The notes below the pieces were generated by a model. That model worked only from the letters and a program-made list of their open reading frames with translations, ran no database searches and was not told the DNA's origin. 36,882 nt of DNA from a virus, in IMG/VR virus record IMGVR_UViG_3300048927_000793, positions 1 to 36,882 of that record. The stretch is one strand, 5' to 3'. This document shows, piece by piece, positions 15,524 to 23,114 of the stretch; within the stretch, counting starts at the first letter, position 1; each line of letters opens with the position of its first letter. The translations under genes and the position numbers were made by a program.

Positions 15524-16849
15524 TTACATGCCGGCGCCCCACTTGACCTTGATGCCGACGACGATGCTTTCAACGTGACGAGGACCGAAGTCGTGCTTGG
15601 CGATCACACGCACCAACGTCTGGTCGCGCTGGAAGGTGCTGACCATGTTGCCGTTGGCATCCTTGTAGGAAGCTTCCTTGCTGAAGTCGATGACCAGGTC
15701 CATGTCTTCACCGATCATGCAATCGGCGAAATTGACGAAGTAGATTTCCGACTCGTCGCCATTGTCCCCAAGGTTGACCGGGATCTGGTTGCTCAGGCCG
15801 ACCTTGTAGCCCTTGAGCATGCCTTGTTCGATTTCCGGATAGGCCTTGTTACCGTTGGCGTCGCGCAGCGATTGCAGCCAGCGCAGAGTGCGTGGCGCCA
15901 TCAGCCAGCCACACGCTTTCATCTGCACGTTGGCGGTTTCGACACGCAGCATCATGCCGCCCAGAAACAGGTCGATCTTCTCCAGGGTGATGCCGACGAC
16001 ATCCGGCGCATTGATCAGGTTCTGAGGCAGCGCCCAGTAACGTGCACCTTTCGGCGACAAACCACCGTCACCATCCGAGCGAATGAAGTGCAGGTCTTCG
16101 GACAGGCCCATGCTCACGGTGAGGTCATTGGCGACCAGTTGATCGACACGCTGGTTGACGCCCGACATGCGCAGCAGATCGTTGGACACAGGCACCAGCG
16201 CCGCTGCTTTTTTGCTCGACAGCTTGGTGTCAGCGAACGTCATCCCGGTCAGCGGGATATCAGTCTCGGTGCCGATGTAGGTCACCACGGTGTTGCCGGT
16301 GATGCGTGGCATGGTGAGGTTGCCGTTGTTCAGCGGCAGACTGATCACACCCATGCTGCGCATGATCGACGTCGGGCGCAGCGCCTCGATGACTTCGGTT
16401 GCGAAGTTTTCCGGTACCAGCACGCCACCAGCGCCGGGCGTGACGGTGGACAGCGCCATTTCGATATCGCCACCGAAACCGCCGGTTTTCGCCAGTTGGG
16501 CAGCCTGGTGCTGGTTACCCTGGGCTGCCGCCAACAGGCGAACCATTTGCGCCATCTTGGCGCCCGCGACCGGCTTGGCGGTGTAGGGGCCTTCGATCCG
16601 GCCAGGTGGCGGGCTGTTGTTGCCTTGCGCGCTCTCGGTGAGCGGTACCGCCGTAGCCGCAACCAGGCGCTCAGCAGTTTCAGCCCGCACGATTTTTTCG
16701 GTCAGCGCGGTAATTTGTGTTTCCAGTTGGCTGAACTGGCCGAGCTGTTCGGCCGACAGGCTTCCGCCTTCGGCCTCGACCTTCGCCAAGGCCTGGACCT
16801 GTGCGACCAGTCCAGCGCGTTCGCTGCGCATTTGAAGTACAAGGGACAT
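15524..16849 (-). CDS. Major capsid protein, HK97 fold
   Basis: A 441-residue protein. The first 70-odd residues form a coiled-coil delta (scaffold) domain (SERAGLVAQVQALAKVEAE, QLETQITALTEKIVRAE). A flexible Pro/Gly-rich linker follows (about residues 75-100), where the prohead protease usually cuts. The mature HK97-type core has 'TVTPGAGGVLVPENFATEVIEALRP', 'SLPLNNGNLTMPRITG' and 'KAAALVPVSNDLLRMS'. ATG 16849 has CAGGAGG upstream; the longer frame to 16879 runs through a terminator. It follows the S49 protease gene. Confidence 0.93.
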   Translation of the reverse strand: MSLVLQMRSERAGLVAQVQALAKVEAEGGSLSAEQLGQFSQLETQITALTEKIVRAETAERLVAATAVPLTESAQGNNSPPPGRIEGPYTAKPVAGAKMAQMVRLLAAAQGNQHQAAQLAKTGGFGGDIEMALSTVTPGAGGVLVPENFATEVIEALRPTSIMRSMGVISLPLNNGNLTMPRITGNTVVTYIGTETDIPLTGMTFADTKLSSKKAAALVPVSNDLLRMSGVNQRVDQLVANDLTVSMGLSEDLHFIRSDGDGGLSPKGARYWALPQNLINAPDVVGITLEKIDLFLGGMMLRVETANVQMKACGWLMAPRTLRWLQSLRDANGNKAYPEIEQGMLKGYKVGLSNQIPVNLGDNGDESEIYFVNFADCMIGEDMDLVIDFSKEASYKDANGNMVSTFQRDQTLVRVIAKHDFGPRHVESIVVGIKVKWGAGM

Positions 16850-16863
16850 GTTGCCTCCTGGGC

Positions 16864-16890
16864 ATAAAAAAACCCGCACAGGGCGGGCTT
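16864..16890 (-). terminator. Intrinsic terminator between protease and capsid genes
   Basis: On the minus strand a CCCGC/GCGGG stem with loop CCTGT is followed by seven T. It lies between the S49 protease stop (16912) and the capsid start (16849). Confidence 0.78.
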
Positions 16891-16911
16891 CGGTGACTGC
16901 CGCGAACGCGG

Positions 16912-17856
16912 TCAGAGTGTGGATTGCATGGCCAACGCAGCTGCGCGGACTTGAATGCGGTTTACTTGGCGGTTGGCCCGGTTTAGCGCTACAGATCGCG
17001 ACAGGTCGTCGACGGCGTCCTGCGGGCTTTGAAGACGATCAGCCAGCCCTGCAGCGATGCCTTGCTGACCTCGAAACAATCCCGCCTCGGTCGCGATGAC
17101 CTGCTGCACGCTCAGGCCACGATATTCGGCCACGGCGTTCACAAAGAGCTGATAGCTCTCCTGCACCACGTCATTGAGATATTTCAGGGACTGCTCCGTC
17201 AGCGGCTCATGAGGACTGAGGTCGTTTTTGTGAGCACCGGCATACACCGTCGTCACCTTGACTCCCATACCCTCCTCCTGCTTGGAGCGGTCCATGTGAC
17301 TGGCGATCACGCCAATGGACCCCACGCCGCTGGTCTGGCTCACGACCAGTTCAGAGCAGGCCGAGCCAATCAGGTATCCACCGCTGTACGCCATGTAGTT
17401 GACGATGCCGGTGATGGGCTTCTGTTGAGCCAGAGCGCGGATGTCCGCCGCCAGCTCAAAAGCACCAACGGCCGAACCGCCGGGGCTGTCGATATCGAGT
17501 ACGACTCGCTCGACCATCGGATCAGCAACGGCCTGCCGGATCTGAGCACGCAGACTCTCGTAACTGGTCATGGTTTCGCACATGCTGATGTGGCTGCCAC
17601 GACTGACCAGCACCCCACTGACCGGGATGACTTCAATGCCGGTGGAAGCAATGGCAGTGCGCCGCTGTTCTTCCTGCATTGCCAGACGATCGATACCGTC
17701 GTCATCCCACATCTGTGGCCCAGCGATCGCGCCGATGTTGACGATGTTCAGGCTCATCGCCTGATTGGCCCAACGCACGCCGAGATCCAACATGTCTGGC
17801 GTTACCAGCAGCGGCTGATTGAACAGCAGGCTGGAAGCTCGCAGGTAACTTTTCAT
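16912..17856 (-). CDS. Prohead protease, S49 (SppA/ClpP-fold) family
   Basis: The 314-residue protein has the S49 signature: 'VVLDIDSPGGSAVGAFELAADIRAL' before the nucleophile, 'AYSGGYLIGSACSELVVSQTSGVGSIGV' with catalytic Ser158, and 'AGAHKNDLSPHEPL' with the probable general base Lys210. This is the lambda C-type protease that trims scaffold and capsid N-termini during head maturation. The start overlaps the portal stop as ATGA. There is no separate scaffold gene; the capsid carries its own delta domain. Confidence 0.93.
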   Translation of the reverse strand: MKSYLRASSLLFNQPLLVTPDMLDLGVRWANQAMSLNIVNIGAIAGPQMWDDDGIDRLAMQEEQRRTAIASTGIEVIPVSGVLVSRGSHISMCETMTSYESLRAQIRQAVADPMVERVVLDIDSPGGSAVGAFELAADIRALAQQKPITGIVNYMAYSGGYLIGSACSELVVSQTSGVGSIGVIASHMDRSKQEEGMGVKVTTVYAGAHKNDLSPHEPLTEQSLKYLNDVVQESYQLFVNAVAEYRGLSVQQVIATEAGLFRGQQGIAAGLADRLQSPQDAVDDLSRSVALNRANRQVNRIQVRAAALAMQSTL

Positions 17857-19130
17857 TGACTGAGGATCCTCGTGATTTCTTCGTGCTGGGACTCCAGCTG
17901 CGCCCGCACTGCGGGGTTGTTTGCGTCAGGAAACCCCTTGCTGGTGTCCGACATGTTCAACGGCTGCAGGTAGATGTCACCGCTCGGAATCGGGGGCATG
18001 TTCTCCAGCCGCCGAACGTCGTTGATCGAAAGCCAACCCCACTGCCTGCCAATGGCATACGCCTCGTAGCGGCTCTTTTGATCGCCACGCAGCAGACCGG
18101 ATAGGTTGAATTCGATGAAGTAGTTCTTGCGGTCGCCTGGCAGCAGGAAGTCACGCATCATCGACTGTTCGTGACGCTTGACCCATGGCAGCAGGGCGAA
18201 CACCACGAACTGGATCATCAGTTGCTCCAGCGTGTTGTAGTTCGACTTCTCCAGATCGTTGACCATAGGCAGCGGGATTTTGTAGATCCGCGCCACATCG
18301 GTTCCGGTGACTTTGAGAATGCCGACCACCTCGGCGTCGACGTTGTTCATCGAGACCGGCTTGAACGTCATGCCCTCCTGCAGCAGAGCGACCTTTTTGG
18401 CGTTGTCCATGCCGCCGAACTTCTGGCCCCACTGATCGACGATCTTGTCGATGCTGCCCTGATCCTTGATCGCAGCCGCCTCCCGGGGCCGCTCGATCAC
18501 CCCGGACACCGACACCCCGTTGGCAAAGCTTTTGCCGGTGTACTGTCGAACCGCCTGCGCCAGGCCAATTGATTCTGCGTGAAGCAACACCGGCGACAGA
18601 CCGAGGTAGTGGTTGTCGCCACCGAACCAGCGCACATGGTGAATCATGCGCATCGGCAACACGTCACCACCCCCGATCCGGTAGTAGGGCAACATATCGT
18701 TGCCTTTGAGCACGGTGACCTTGTCGTTGTGCAGCGGCCAGAGCGCGACGACGTTGCCGTCTTCACGGCGATCAATGAAGCTGAAGCCGTTGCCGCGAAG
18801 CCCCGCCGCACCCTGCAGTCCTTCACGAAACTCGTACGGGGTCTGAAATCCGTTGGGCTGGTAACGCAACACGTCGTACAGCGGGTGATTAATTGCCGCC
18901 TCGCGCTGCCCCTTGTCCCTGCGTTCGTAAAGCTCACAAGGCAACTGGGCAACGCTCTCCGCGAGCAGGGTGACGCAGTTCTGCAGGATCGGGAGCGCAA
19001 GCGCCGATTCCGGTGTGACCCGAACTCCAGCGCTGTTGTGACCACCGCCGAGCATACCGCGCCAGAAGCTGGTCGGGCCTGCCTCGGTCAGGTTGCCCTG
19101 ACCCGCGCCGCGCACGCTTGAAAAGAACAT
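17853..19130 (-). CDS. Portal protein, HK97 family
   Basis: The 425-residue protein shows the HK97 portal pattern: 'VTPESALALPILQNCVTLLAESVAQLP' near the start, 'HPLYDVLRYQPNGFQTPYEFRE', 'RTYLGLSPVLLH'-like and 'VARIYKIPLPMVND' segments, and 'LEQLMIQFVVFALLPWVKRHE' in the stem. It forms the dodecameric DNA gate of the head. GGGGGC precedes the ATG. Terminase, a small membrane protein and the portal follow one another closely. Confidence 0.95.
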   Translation of the reverse strand: MFFSSVRGAGQGNLTEAGPTSFWRGMLGGGHNSAGVRVTPESALALPILQNCVTLLAESVAQLPCELYERRDKGQREAAINHPLYDVLRYQPNGFQTPYEFREGLQGAAGLRGNGFSFIDRREDGNVVALWPLHNDKVTVLKGNDMLPYYRIGGGDVLPMRMIHHVRWFGGDNHYLGLSPVLLHAESIGLAQAVRQYTGKSFANGVSVSGVIERPREAAAIKDQGSIDKIVDQWGQKFGGMDNAKKVALLQEGMTFKPVSMNNVDAEVVGILKVTGTDVARIYKIPLPMVNDLEKSNYNTLEQLMIQFVVFALLPWVKRHEQSMMRDFLLPGDRKNYFIEFNLSGLLRGDQKSRYEAYAIGRQWGWLSINDVRRLENMPPIPSGDIYLQPLNMSDTSKGFPDANNPAVRAQLESQHEEITRILSQ

Positions 19131-19132
19131 GC

Positions 19133-19312
19133 TCAGCCCCCTTCCGGTTTGTGATTCATTGCTGCAGCGGCGCGATCAGCGAGCCACGACCAGGCGATCA
19201 GCCCTGTCCCGGCCACGATGTAAGCCGTCGGGACATTGATCATCGCCACGCCGGTCACCAGTAATGCGAAGCCCAGCAGGCCTGATACCCACGCCAATAT
19301 CGTCAAGGTCAT
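19133..19312 (-). CDS. Small two-helix membrane protein in the head operon
   Basis: The 59-residue protein (MTLTILAWVSGLLGF...) has two hydrophobic segments, about residues 3-22 and 26-43, and a short polar tail. ATG 19312 overlaps the terminase stop as ATGA. Small membrane proteins at this place, between terminase and portal, are common in HK97-like phages and unassigned in function. A lysis-related or superinfection role is possible but nothing shows it. Confidence 0.6.
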   Translation of the reverse strand: MTLTILAWVSGLLGFALLVTGVAMINVPTAYIVAGTGLIAWSWLADRAAAAMNHKPEGG

Positions 19313-21132
19313 ATGCCGACACCCTCGTCGTAGATTGATTTGCCGCCGACACCAGAGGCTTTGCCGCTGATGCCAGTCGCCATGATGGCGGCGACGATGC
19401 CGTCGATACGGCCCGTTGCCTTTGCCTTGTCGGCCTTTCGATTGTTGGCCGGGTCCGCGACGATCACCGCGTTGCCCGCGCACCAGGTCATCACCGGGTT
19501 TTCGTCGTGGCGCAGGGTTTCAATTTCTTCCTGGTCTACGACCTCGCTCACCACTTCGAACTCGCTGGGGTCCAGATCGATGACAGGCTGCTGTTCCGGC
19601 AGCCCAAGCAATCGCCGCTCAAACTCGTCGACCGCCGGCCCCATGTCCTTGAAGCCTTGGCCGAACCCGATCATTTCCGGCAGTGTGATGTCGTGCTCGC
19701 TCATGAGCTGCAGGAGGTCTTCGATCCGCCAGCGGTCGTATGCAATCCGCTCGACACCGAAGTACTCGCAGATCTTCTGCAGCCGCCTGAGGACGAACAG
19801 TTTGCTGATCGCACGGCCCGGGGTAGTTTCCAGATGCCCCTCTTTGATCCAGAGCGCATAGGGAACCTTGTCCTTCTTTTCGCGATCCTCCAGTTCGTGA
19901 TCGGGGATCCAGAAGTAAGGCAGCAGCCGCCAGTGCGGGTCGTGTGGAACGGGCCAGAACATCAAAACGAAGGCCGTCAGGTCGGTCGTACTGGCAAGGT
20001 CGAGGCCTGCCACGCAGCGGCGGTTCCGCAGCATGCGCATTGGCACTCGCTCACCCGCTTGCCGCCAGACCTCATACGACAGCCAGGGGGAATCGGCCTG
20101 TGTCCATTTGCAGAAATTCAGGCGCAGCACGACCGATGCCTGAGCGGGCAAGCCGCGCGAGGCGCGCACCTGCTCGCGCAAATACATCCGTCCAGGGATC
20201 CCGTCTGTCTGCCCTTCGGCTATGAAGTCCAGCGAAGGGTTCACCTTCGGCCAGCAAGATTCGTCTTTGAAAGGATCGTCGCCTTCGTCCAGCGAACAGA
20301 TGAACGCAAAAAAGCTGTCATCATCATCCTGGCCTTTGCAGATCCGCACCCCCTGATCGTGGTACTGACCGCAGACCGTCTTCTTGTCCGATCCGCTGTT
20401 GGTGATCATCACCACCATGGCCTTGCGACGGTTCTTGGTGCCTGCGCGCATCATGTTCACAGTGGTCGCGGACTTATGCTCGTGCAGCTCATCCAGCAGG
20501 CCAATATGCGGACGCGGGCCGGACTGGCCTTCGTCGGCGCTGATCGGACGGAAAAAGGAATTGGTGTTGGGATAGAACAGGTTCCAGACCTTTTCGTCGC
20601 GTCCTGACTGCTGCAGCCGGCGGGACAGCAGCGGCGACATGTTCACCATCGACACCGCATCGCGGAATAGGATCATCGCCTGGTCCCGCTTGGTCGCAGC
20701 CGCGTAAACCTCGGCGCGCTGCTCACCATCGGCCACCAGGCCATAAAGACCAATTCCTCCTACCAGAGGGCTTTTCCCCGAGCCTTTTCCGGTCTCGATG
20801 TACGCCAGACGAAAACGGCGAAAACCATCTTCGGTCATCCAGCCAAACAGGCTACCAACGACGAAGGCCTGCCACGGGGCCAGCAGGAAGGGCTTGCCTT
20901 CGTACTCGCCGCCGTTGAGACACAACACGTCCTCGAAAAAACCGATGGCCCGATCGGCGAGGTCCTGCACCCAGACCAGCCCGCGCGCGGTGCCGTGCTC
21001 CAGATCCTGCAGGTGGCGCTTACAGGCGTTACGTACATCGGGACCGGCGATGATGCGCCCGGCCAATACGTCATCGGCAAAGGCGCGAACCCGATCAACT
21101 GAAATATCGGCTTGCGGCGTCTCGTTGCTCAT
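19309..21132 (-). CDS. terL: Terminase large subunit
   Basis: The 607-residue protein has the ATPase Walker A at about residues 113-121 (TGKGSGKSP) and Walker B at about residues 209-215 (HIGLLDE). The nuclease domain begins at 'CVAGLDLASTTD' with Asp378. It is of the HK97 gp2 / phiE125 type that packages from cos. It docks on the portal and cuts concatemeric DNA. It overlaps the small-subunit gene by 38 bases. The ribosome site is imperfect (GGGAG about 12 bases upstream), consistent with coupled translation. Confidence 0.96.
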   Translation of the reverse strand: MSNETPQADISVDRVRAFADDVLAGRIIAGPDVRNACKRHLQDLEHGTARGLVWVQDLADRAIGFFEDVLCLNGGEYEGKPFLLAPWQAFVVGSLFGWMTEDGFRRFRLAYIETGKGSGKSPLVGGIGLYGLVADGEQRAEVYAAATKRDQAMILFRDAVSMVNMSPLLSRRLQQSGRDEKVWNLFYPNTNSFFRPISADEGQSGPRPHIGLLDELHEHKSATTVNMMRAGTKNRRKAMVVMITNSGSDKKTVCGQYHDQGVRICKGQDDDDSFFAFICSLDEGDDPFKDESCWPKVNPSLDFIAEGQTDGIPGRMYLREQVRASRGLPAQASVVLRLNFCKWTQADSPWLSYEVWRQAGERVPMRMLRNRRCVAGLDLASTTDLTAFVLMFWPVPHDPHWRLLPYFWIPDHELEDREKKDKVPYALWIKEGHLETTPGRAISKLFVLRRLQKICEYFGVERIAYDRWRIEDLLQLMSEHDITLPEMIGFGQGFKDMGPAVDEFERRLLGLPEQQPVIDLDPSEFEVVSEVVDQEEIETLRHDENPVMTWCAGNAVIVADPANNRKADKAKATGRIDGIVAAIMATGISGKASGVGGKSIYDEGVGI

Positions 21133-21625
21133 TGGGGAACAGCTCTCCCTGCGGTGCCGTCGTTCTCAGATTACGGCGGGCTACGGGAGAGAATCCGAAC
21201 TGCGCGCCAGCGCTGTTCGCGCGTTTTTCAGCGTCGTTTGCAAGCTGCCGCCACACCGAAACCTGTTTCGCGCCAGTGGCGAATGTCTGCACGTCCCCGG
21301 CGTCTTTGCTGTCGGCCAAGGCGTTCATCTCGGCGATGCGGCGGCGGAAGCGCTGCCAATCGGCGACTGCCTCGCAGTAGGTCGCGAGCGCCATACCGTC
21401 GAGCGTGCTAACGAGGCCCAGCAGCAGAAGATCCGGGACGATACGCTCCCATTCGGCTACAGCTTCATCGCTCAGGCAGGTAGGCATCGCCGGCGCGGCG
21501 ACCGGAACACCTGGATCTTTCACTTCGTCCATCAGGTCACCGAAGCTTTTTTTGCCAGGGTTTCCCTTCATCAACTGGATGACAGCCGCTTGGGCTGGCC
21601 GTCCGGAATTGGAATTTCCAGCCAT
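21095..21625 (-). CDS. terS: Terminase small subunit, P27 family
   Basis: The 176-residue protein shows the P27 family pattern: 'SGRPAQAAVIQLMKGNPGKKS' at the start, 'PTCLSDEAVAEWERIVPDLLLLGLVSTLDGMALATYCEAVADW' in the middle and 'FGFSPVARRNLR' near the end. It recognises the packaging site and recruits TerL. ATG 21625 (GGAG upstream) is preferred to the adjacent TTG. An AT/GC-mixed non-coding gap with a 20-bp palindrome lies directly upstream. Confidence 0.93.
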   Translation of the reverse strand: MAGNSNSGRPAQAAVIQLMKGNPGKKSFGDLMDEVKDPGVPVAAPAMPTCLSDEAVAEWERIVPDLLLLGLVSTLDGMALATYCEAVADWQRFRRRIAEMNALADSKDAGDVQTFATGAKQVSVWRQLANDAEKRANSAGAQFGFSPVARRNLRTTAPQGELFPNEQRDAASRYFS

Positions 21626-21839
21626 CAATCAATCTCCGTCCAAAAAACTGAAAACCCACCCTTCGATACCCCCCCTACCCATTTTTCACGGCGTTGCGAA
21701 GCGAGGGGGGCGAACGGTCTAGAAGCGTTTTCCTTCTGAATTTTTTACCCCCCCACCCCTGTCCTGCTCGAAAATTTTCGGGAGTACTTTTCAGCTGGTT
21801 TTTTTAGTAGCGCTACTAAAACGCACCAAGGGGGTGCAG
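21626..21839. other. Candidate cos region between HNH and terS genes
   Basis: About 210 bases without a gene lie between the HNH stop and the terS start, in an otherwise overlapping late operon. The region holds C-runs at 21665-21671 and 21751-21757, a G-run, and a perfect 20-bp palindrome at 21802-21821 (TTTTAGTAGCGCTACTAAAA). In HK97-like phages the cohesive-end site lies exactly between the HNH gene and terS. The cut site itself cannot be read from the sequence. Confidence 0.55.
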
Positions 21840-22208
21840 TCAGGGCCGATTCCAAGGGTGGTTCGGATCGAGCGGCAGCCCGCCTGCCGTGCAGCCAACG
21901 ACGCGCCCAGACTTCTCCATCCGCTGCTTCGTGGAGTCATGACAGAACTTGCAGAGCGATTGCCAGTTCGACTGGCTCCAGAAGAGCTTCCACGCACCCT
22001 TGATACGCAGCGCGTCACCGCTCTCCTTGGCATCCTTCAGACGAGGCGCTTCGATGTGGTCGACGACCAATGCAGCAACCGGACGATCCGGCGTCGAGCA
22101 CATAACGCAGAAGGGGTGTTCACGCAGGTAAGCATCCCGAGACTTCTGCCAACGGTACGTGTAACCACGCGCCGAGCTGCTGCCGCGCGCATCTGTTGAC
22201 TTGATCAT
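21840..22208 (-). CDS. HNH endonuclease of the terminase complex (HK97 gp74-like)
   Basis: The 122-residue protein carries a zinc-supported HNH fold: C34xxC37, the 'VVDHIEAPRLKD' strand with D50-H51, N81 in 'NWQSLCKFCH', and C86xxC89-H90 closing the zinc site. Small HNH enzymes encoded next to terS assist cos cleavage in HK97-type phages. ATG 22208 overlaps the holin stop as ATGA and has GGAAGG upstream. The longer frame to 22445 is a shadow of the holin gene. Confidence 0.92.
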   Translation of the reverse strand: MIKSTDARGSSSARGYTYRWQKSRDAYLREHPFCVMCSTPDRPVAALVVDHIEAPRLKDAKESGDALRIKGAWKLFWSQSNWQSLCKFCHDSTKQRMEKSGRVVGCTAGGLPLDPNHPWNRP

Positions 22209-22495
22209 CCGACCTTCCAAACGCTTGAGAGATTGCCAGCGCTCTTGCACACCGATCCCACGAACACTGCAAGGATCAACACCAGCGGGCAGGCGTATGG
22301 CGGAACCACCAACAAACCCTTGCTGATGAACACCATCGTCGCGCCTGCACTCGCCATCACTGCCCATGCGAGACAACTCATGGCCCGACGGAACCGTGCG
22401 CCGTTGCGGCGAAAGGTGAACAGCCGAATGAACAGCACAAGACACAACCAGAATGTTGCCTGCGTGAGCACTGCGGGAATCAGTGGATTATCCAT
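22205..22495 (-). CDS. Holin-like membrane protein (holin family 3-like)
   Basis: The 96-residue protein has three hydrophobic segments, about residues 11-27, 38-57 and 61-80. Basic residues (RRNGARFRR) lie between the first and second, and the C-terminus is short and polar. The pattern resembles phage holin proteins that form lesions in the inner membrane. GGAGGTCAGG precedes the ATG. It overlaps the upstream holin-like gene by eight bases and the HNH gene by four. Confidence 0.72.
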   Translation of the reverse strand: MDNPLIPAVLTQATFWLCLVLFIRLFTFRRNGARFRRAMSCLAWAVMASAGATMVFISKGLLVVPPYACPLVLILAVFVGSVCKSAGNLSSVWKVG

Positions 22496-22853
22496 CCTGA
22501 CCTCCGGGCTGATCTGTGAGTTTGCCTCCCCGCTTGATGGCGGCAAGCGCGACAGTCACGACCAGTACCGCTGCCCCGAATGCTGCTGGCCCTGAATACC
22601 TGAAGGGGCGAATACCCCAGAGTTCGAAATCACCCATGGCAGGGGCAAACAGGTAGCCCATCACGACTGACACAAGGAAGAACACCAGGCGTTTCCACAC
22701 CGGCAATTCCTCCGTCGTCATGAAGAAGACGATTGCACCAGCCAGCGCACCGACTGCTGCATAACTATCAACCCCGGCAATCAGCCCGCCGAATCCGGCA
22801 CCGGCGGCACCGGCCACCACGACAGATGCGGTCGTGCTTGCTGGCTCACCCAT
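22488..22853 (-). CDS. Putative holin or antiholin (Gly/Ala-rich membrane protein)
   Basis: The 121-residue protein has a Gly/Ala-rich hydrophobic first half (about residues 10-44) and further transmembrane segments at about 54-70 and 85-108. A charged linker 'TTEELPVWKR' lies between. This fits the putative holin families seen in Pseudomonas prophages. GGAGTACGAGC precedes ATG 22853. As the first gene of the late transcript and paired with a second holin-like gene, one of the two may be the antiholin. Confidence 0.68.
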   Translation of the reverse strand: MGEPASTTASVVVAGAAGAGFGGLIAGVDSYAAVGALAGAIVFFMTTEELPVWKRLVFFLVSVVMGYLFAPAMGDFELWGIRPFRYSGPAAFGAAVLVVTVALAAIKRGGKLTDQPGGQDG

Positions 22854-22891
22854 GCTCGTACTCCATGCAATTACCCGAGGGGCAGAAATAG

Positions 22892-22914
22892 AAAACCCCG
22901 CCGGAGCGGGGTTT
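22892..22914 (-). terminator. Terminator in the late leader, before the first holin gene
   Basis: An 8-bp stem AAACCCCG/CGGGGTTT with a six-base loop ends in TTTTC on the minus strand. It lies between the P-box-like array and the holin genes, in the position of lambda tR'. It could act in both directions. Confidence 0.7.
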
Positions 22915-23024
22915 GATGACGGCCTGGGGATGGCCGGGTGTAGCTGCACAGCACTGTGCTCAATGGGCGGTCTACCTAAGCGGTTCTCGCATATCGTGGT
23001 TACTTTTTACGCTGCTCCGGAAAG

Positions 23025-23047
23025 ACCGAAAAGAGGCGTTTTTCGGT
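23025..23047 (-). other. Leader hairpin downstream of the P-box-like array
   Basis: ACCGAAAA and TTTTCGGT form a perfect 8-bp stem around a seven-base loop. It is just downstream (minus strand) of the repeat array, so it would be at or near the start of the late transcript. Confidence 0.5.
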
Positions 23048-23048
23048 A

Positions 23049-23103
23049 CAACCAAATGTGACCAGAACGCGACCACAATACGACCACAATACGACAAAGT
23101 ACC
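23049..23103 (-). promoter_or_regulatory. P-box-like tandem 11-bp array, candidate PrtN-activated late promoter
   Basis: On the plus strand GACCAGAACGC, GACCACAATAC, GACCACAATAC and GACAAAGTACC run head to tail at 23060-23103, a period of one helix turn. Read on the minus strand, the transcription direction of the late genes, the units become ATTGTGGTCGT twice with degenerate copies on each side. They fit the pyocin P-box consensus as I remember it, ATTG-n2/3-GT-n2/3 in four or five tandem copies. A PrtN homologue is encoded at 30337-30576. Binding is inferred. Confidence 0.65.
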
Positions 23104-23114
23104 CGGACGAACGG

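Noticed and set aside
15575-16867. A 430-codon plus-strand frame opposite the capsid gene
   Set aside because: Shadow of the capsid gene; composition rich in His, Arg and Gln as expected for antisense of high-GC coding DNA.
19507-20607. A 366-codon plus-strand frame opposite terL
   Set aside because: Shadow of terminase, without family pattern.
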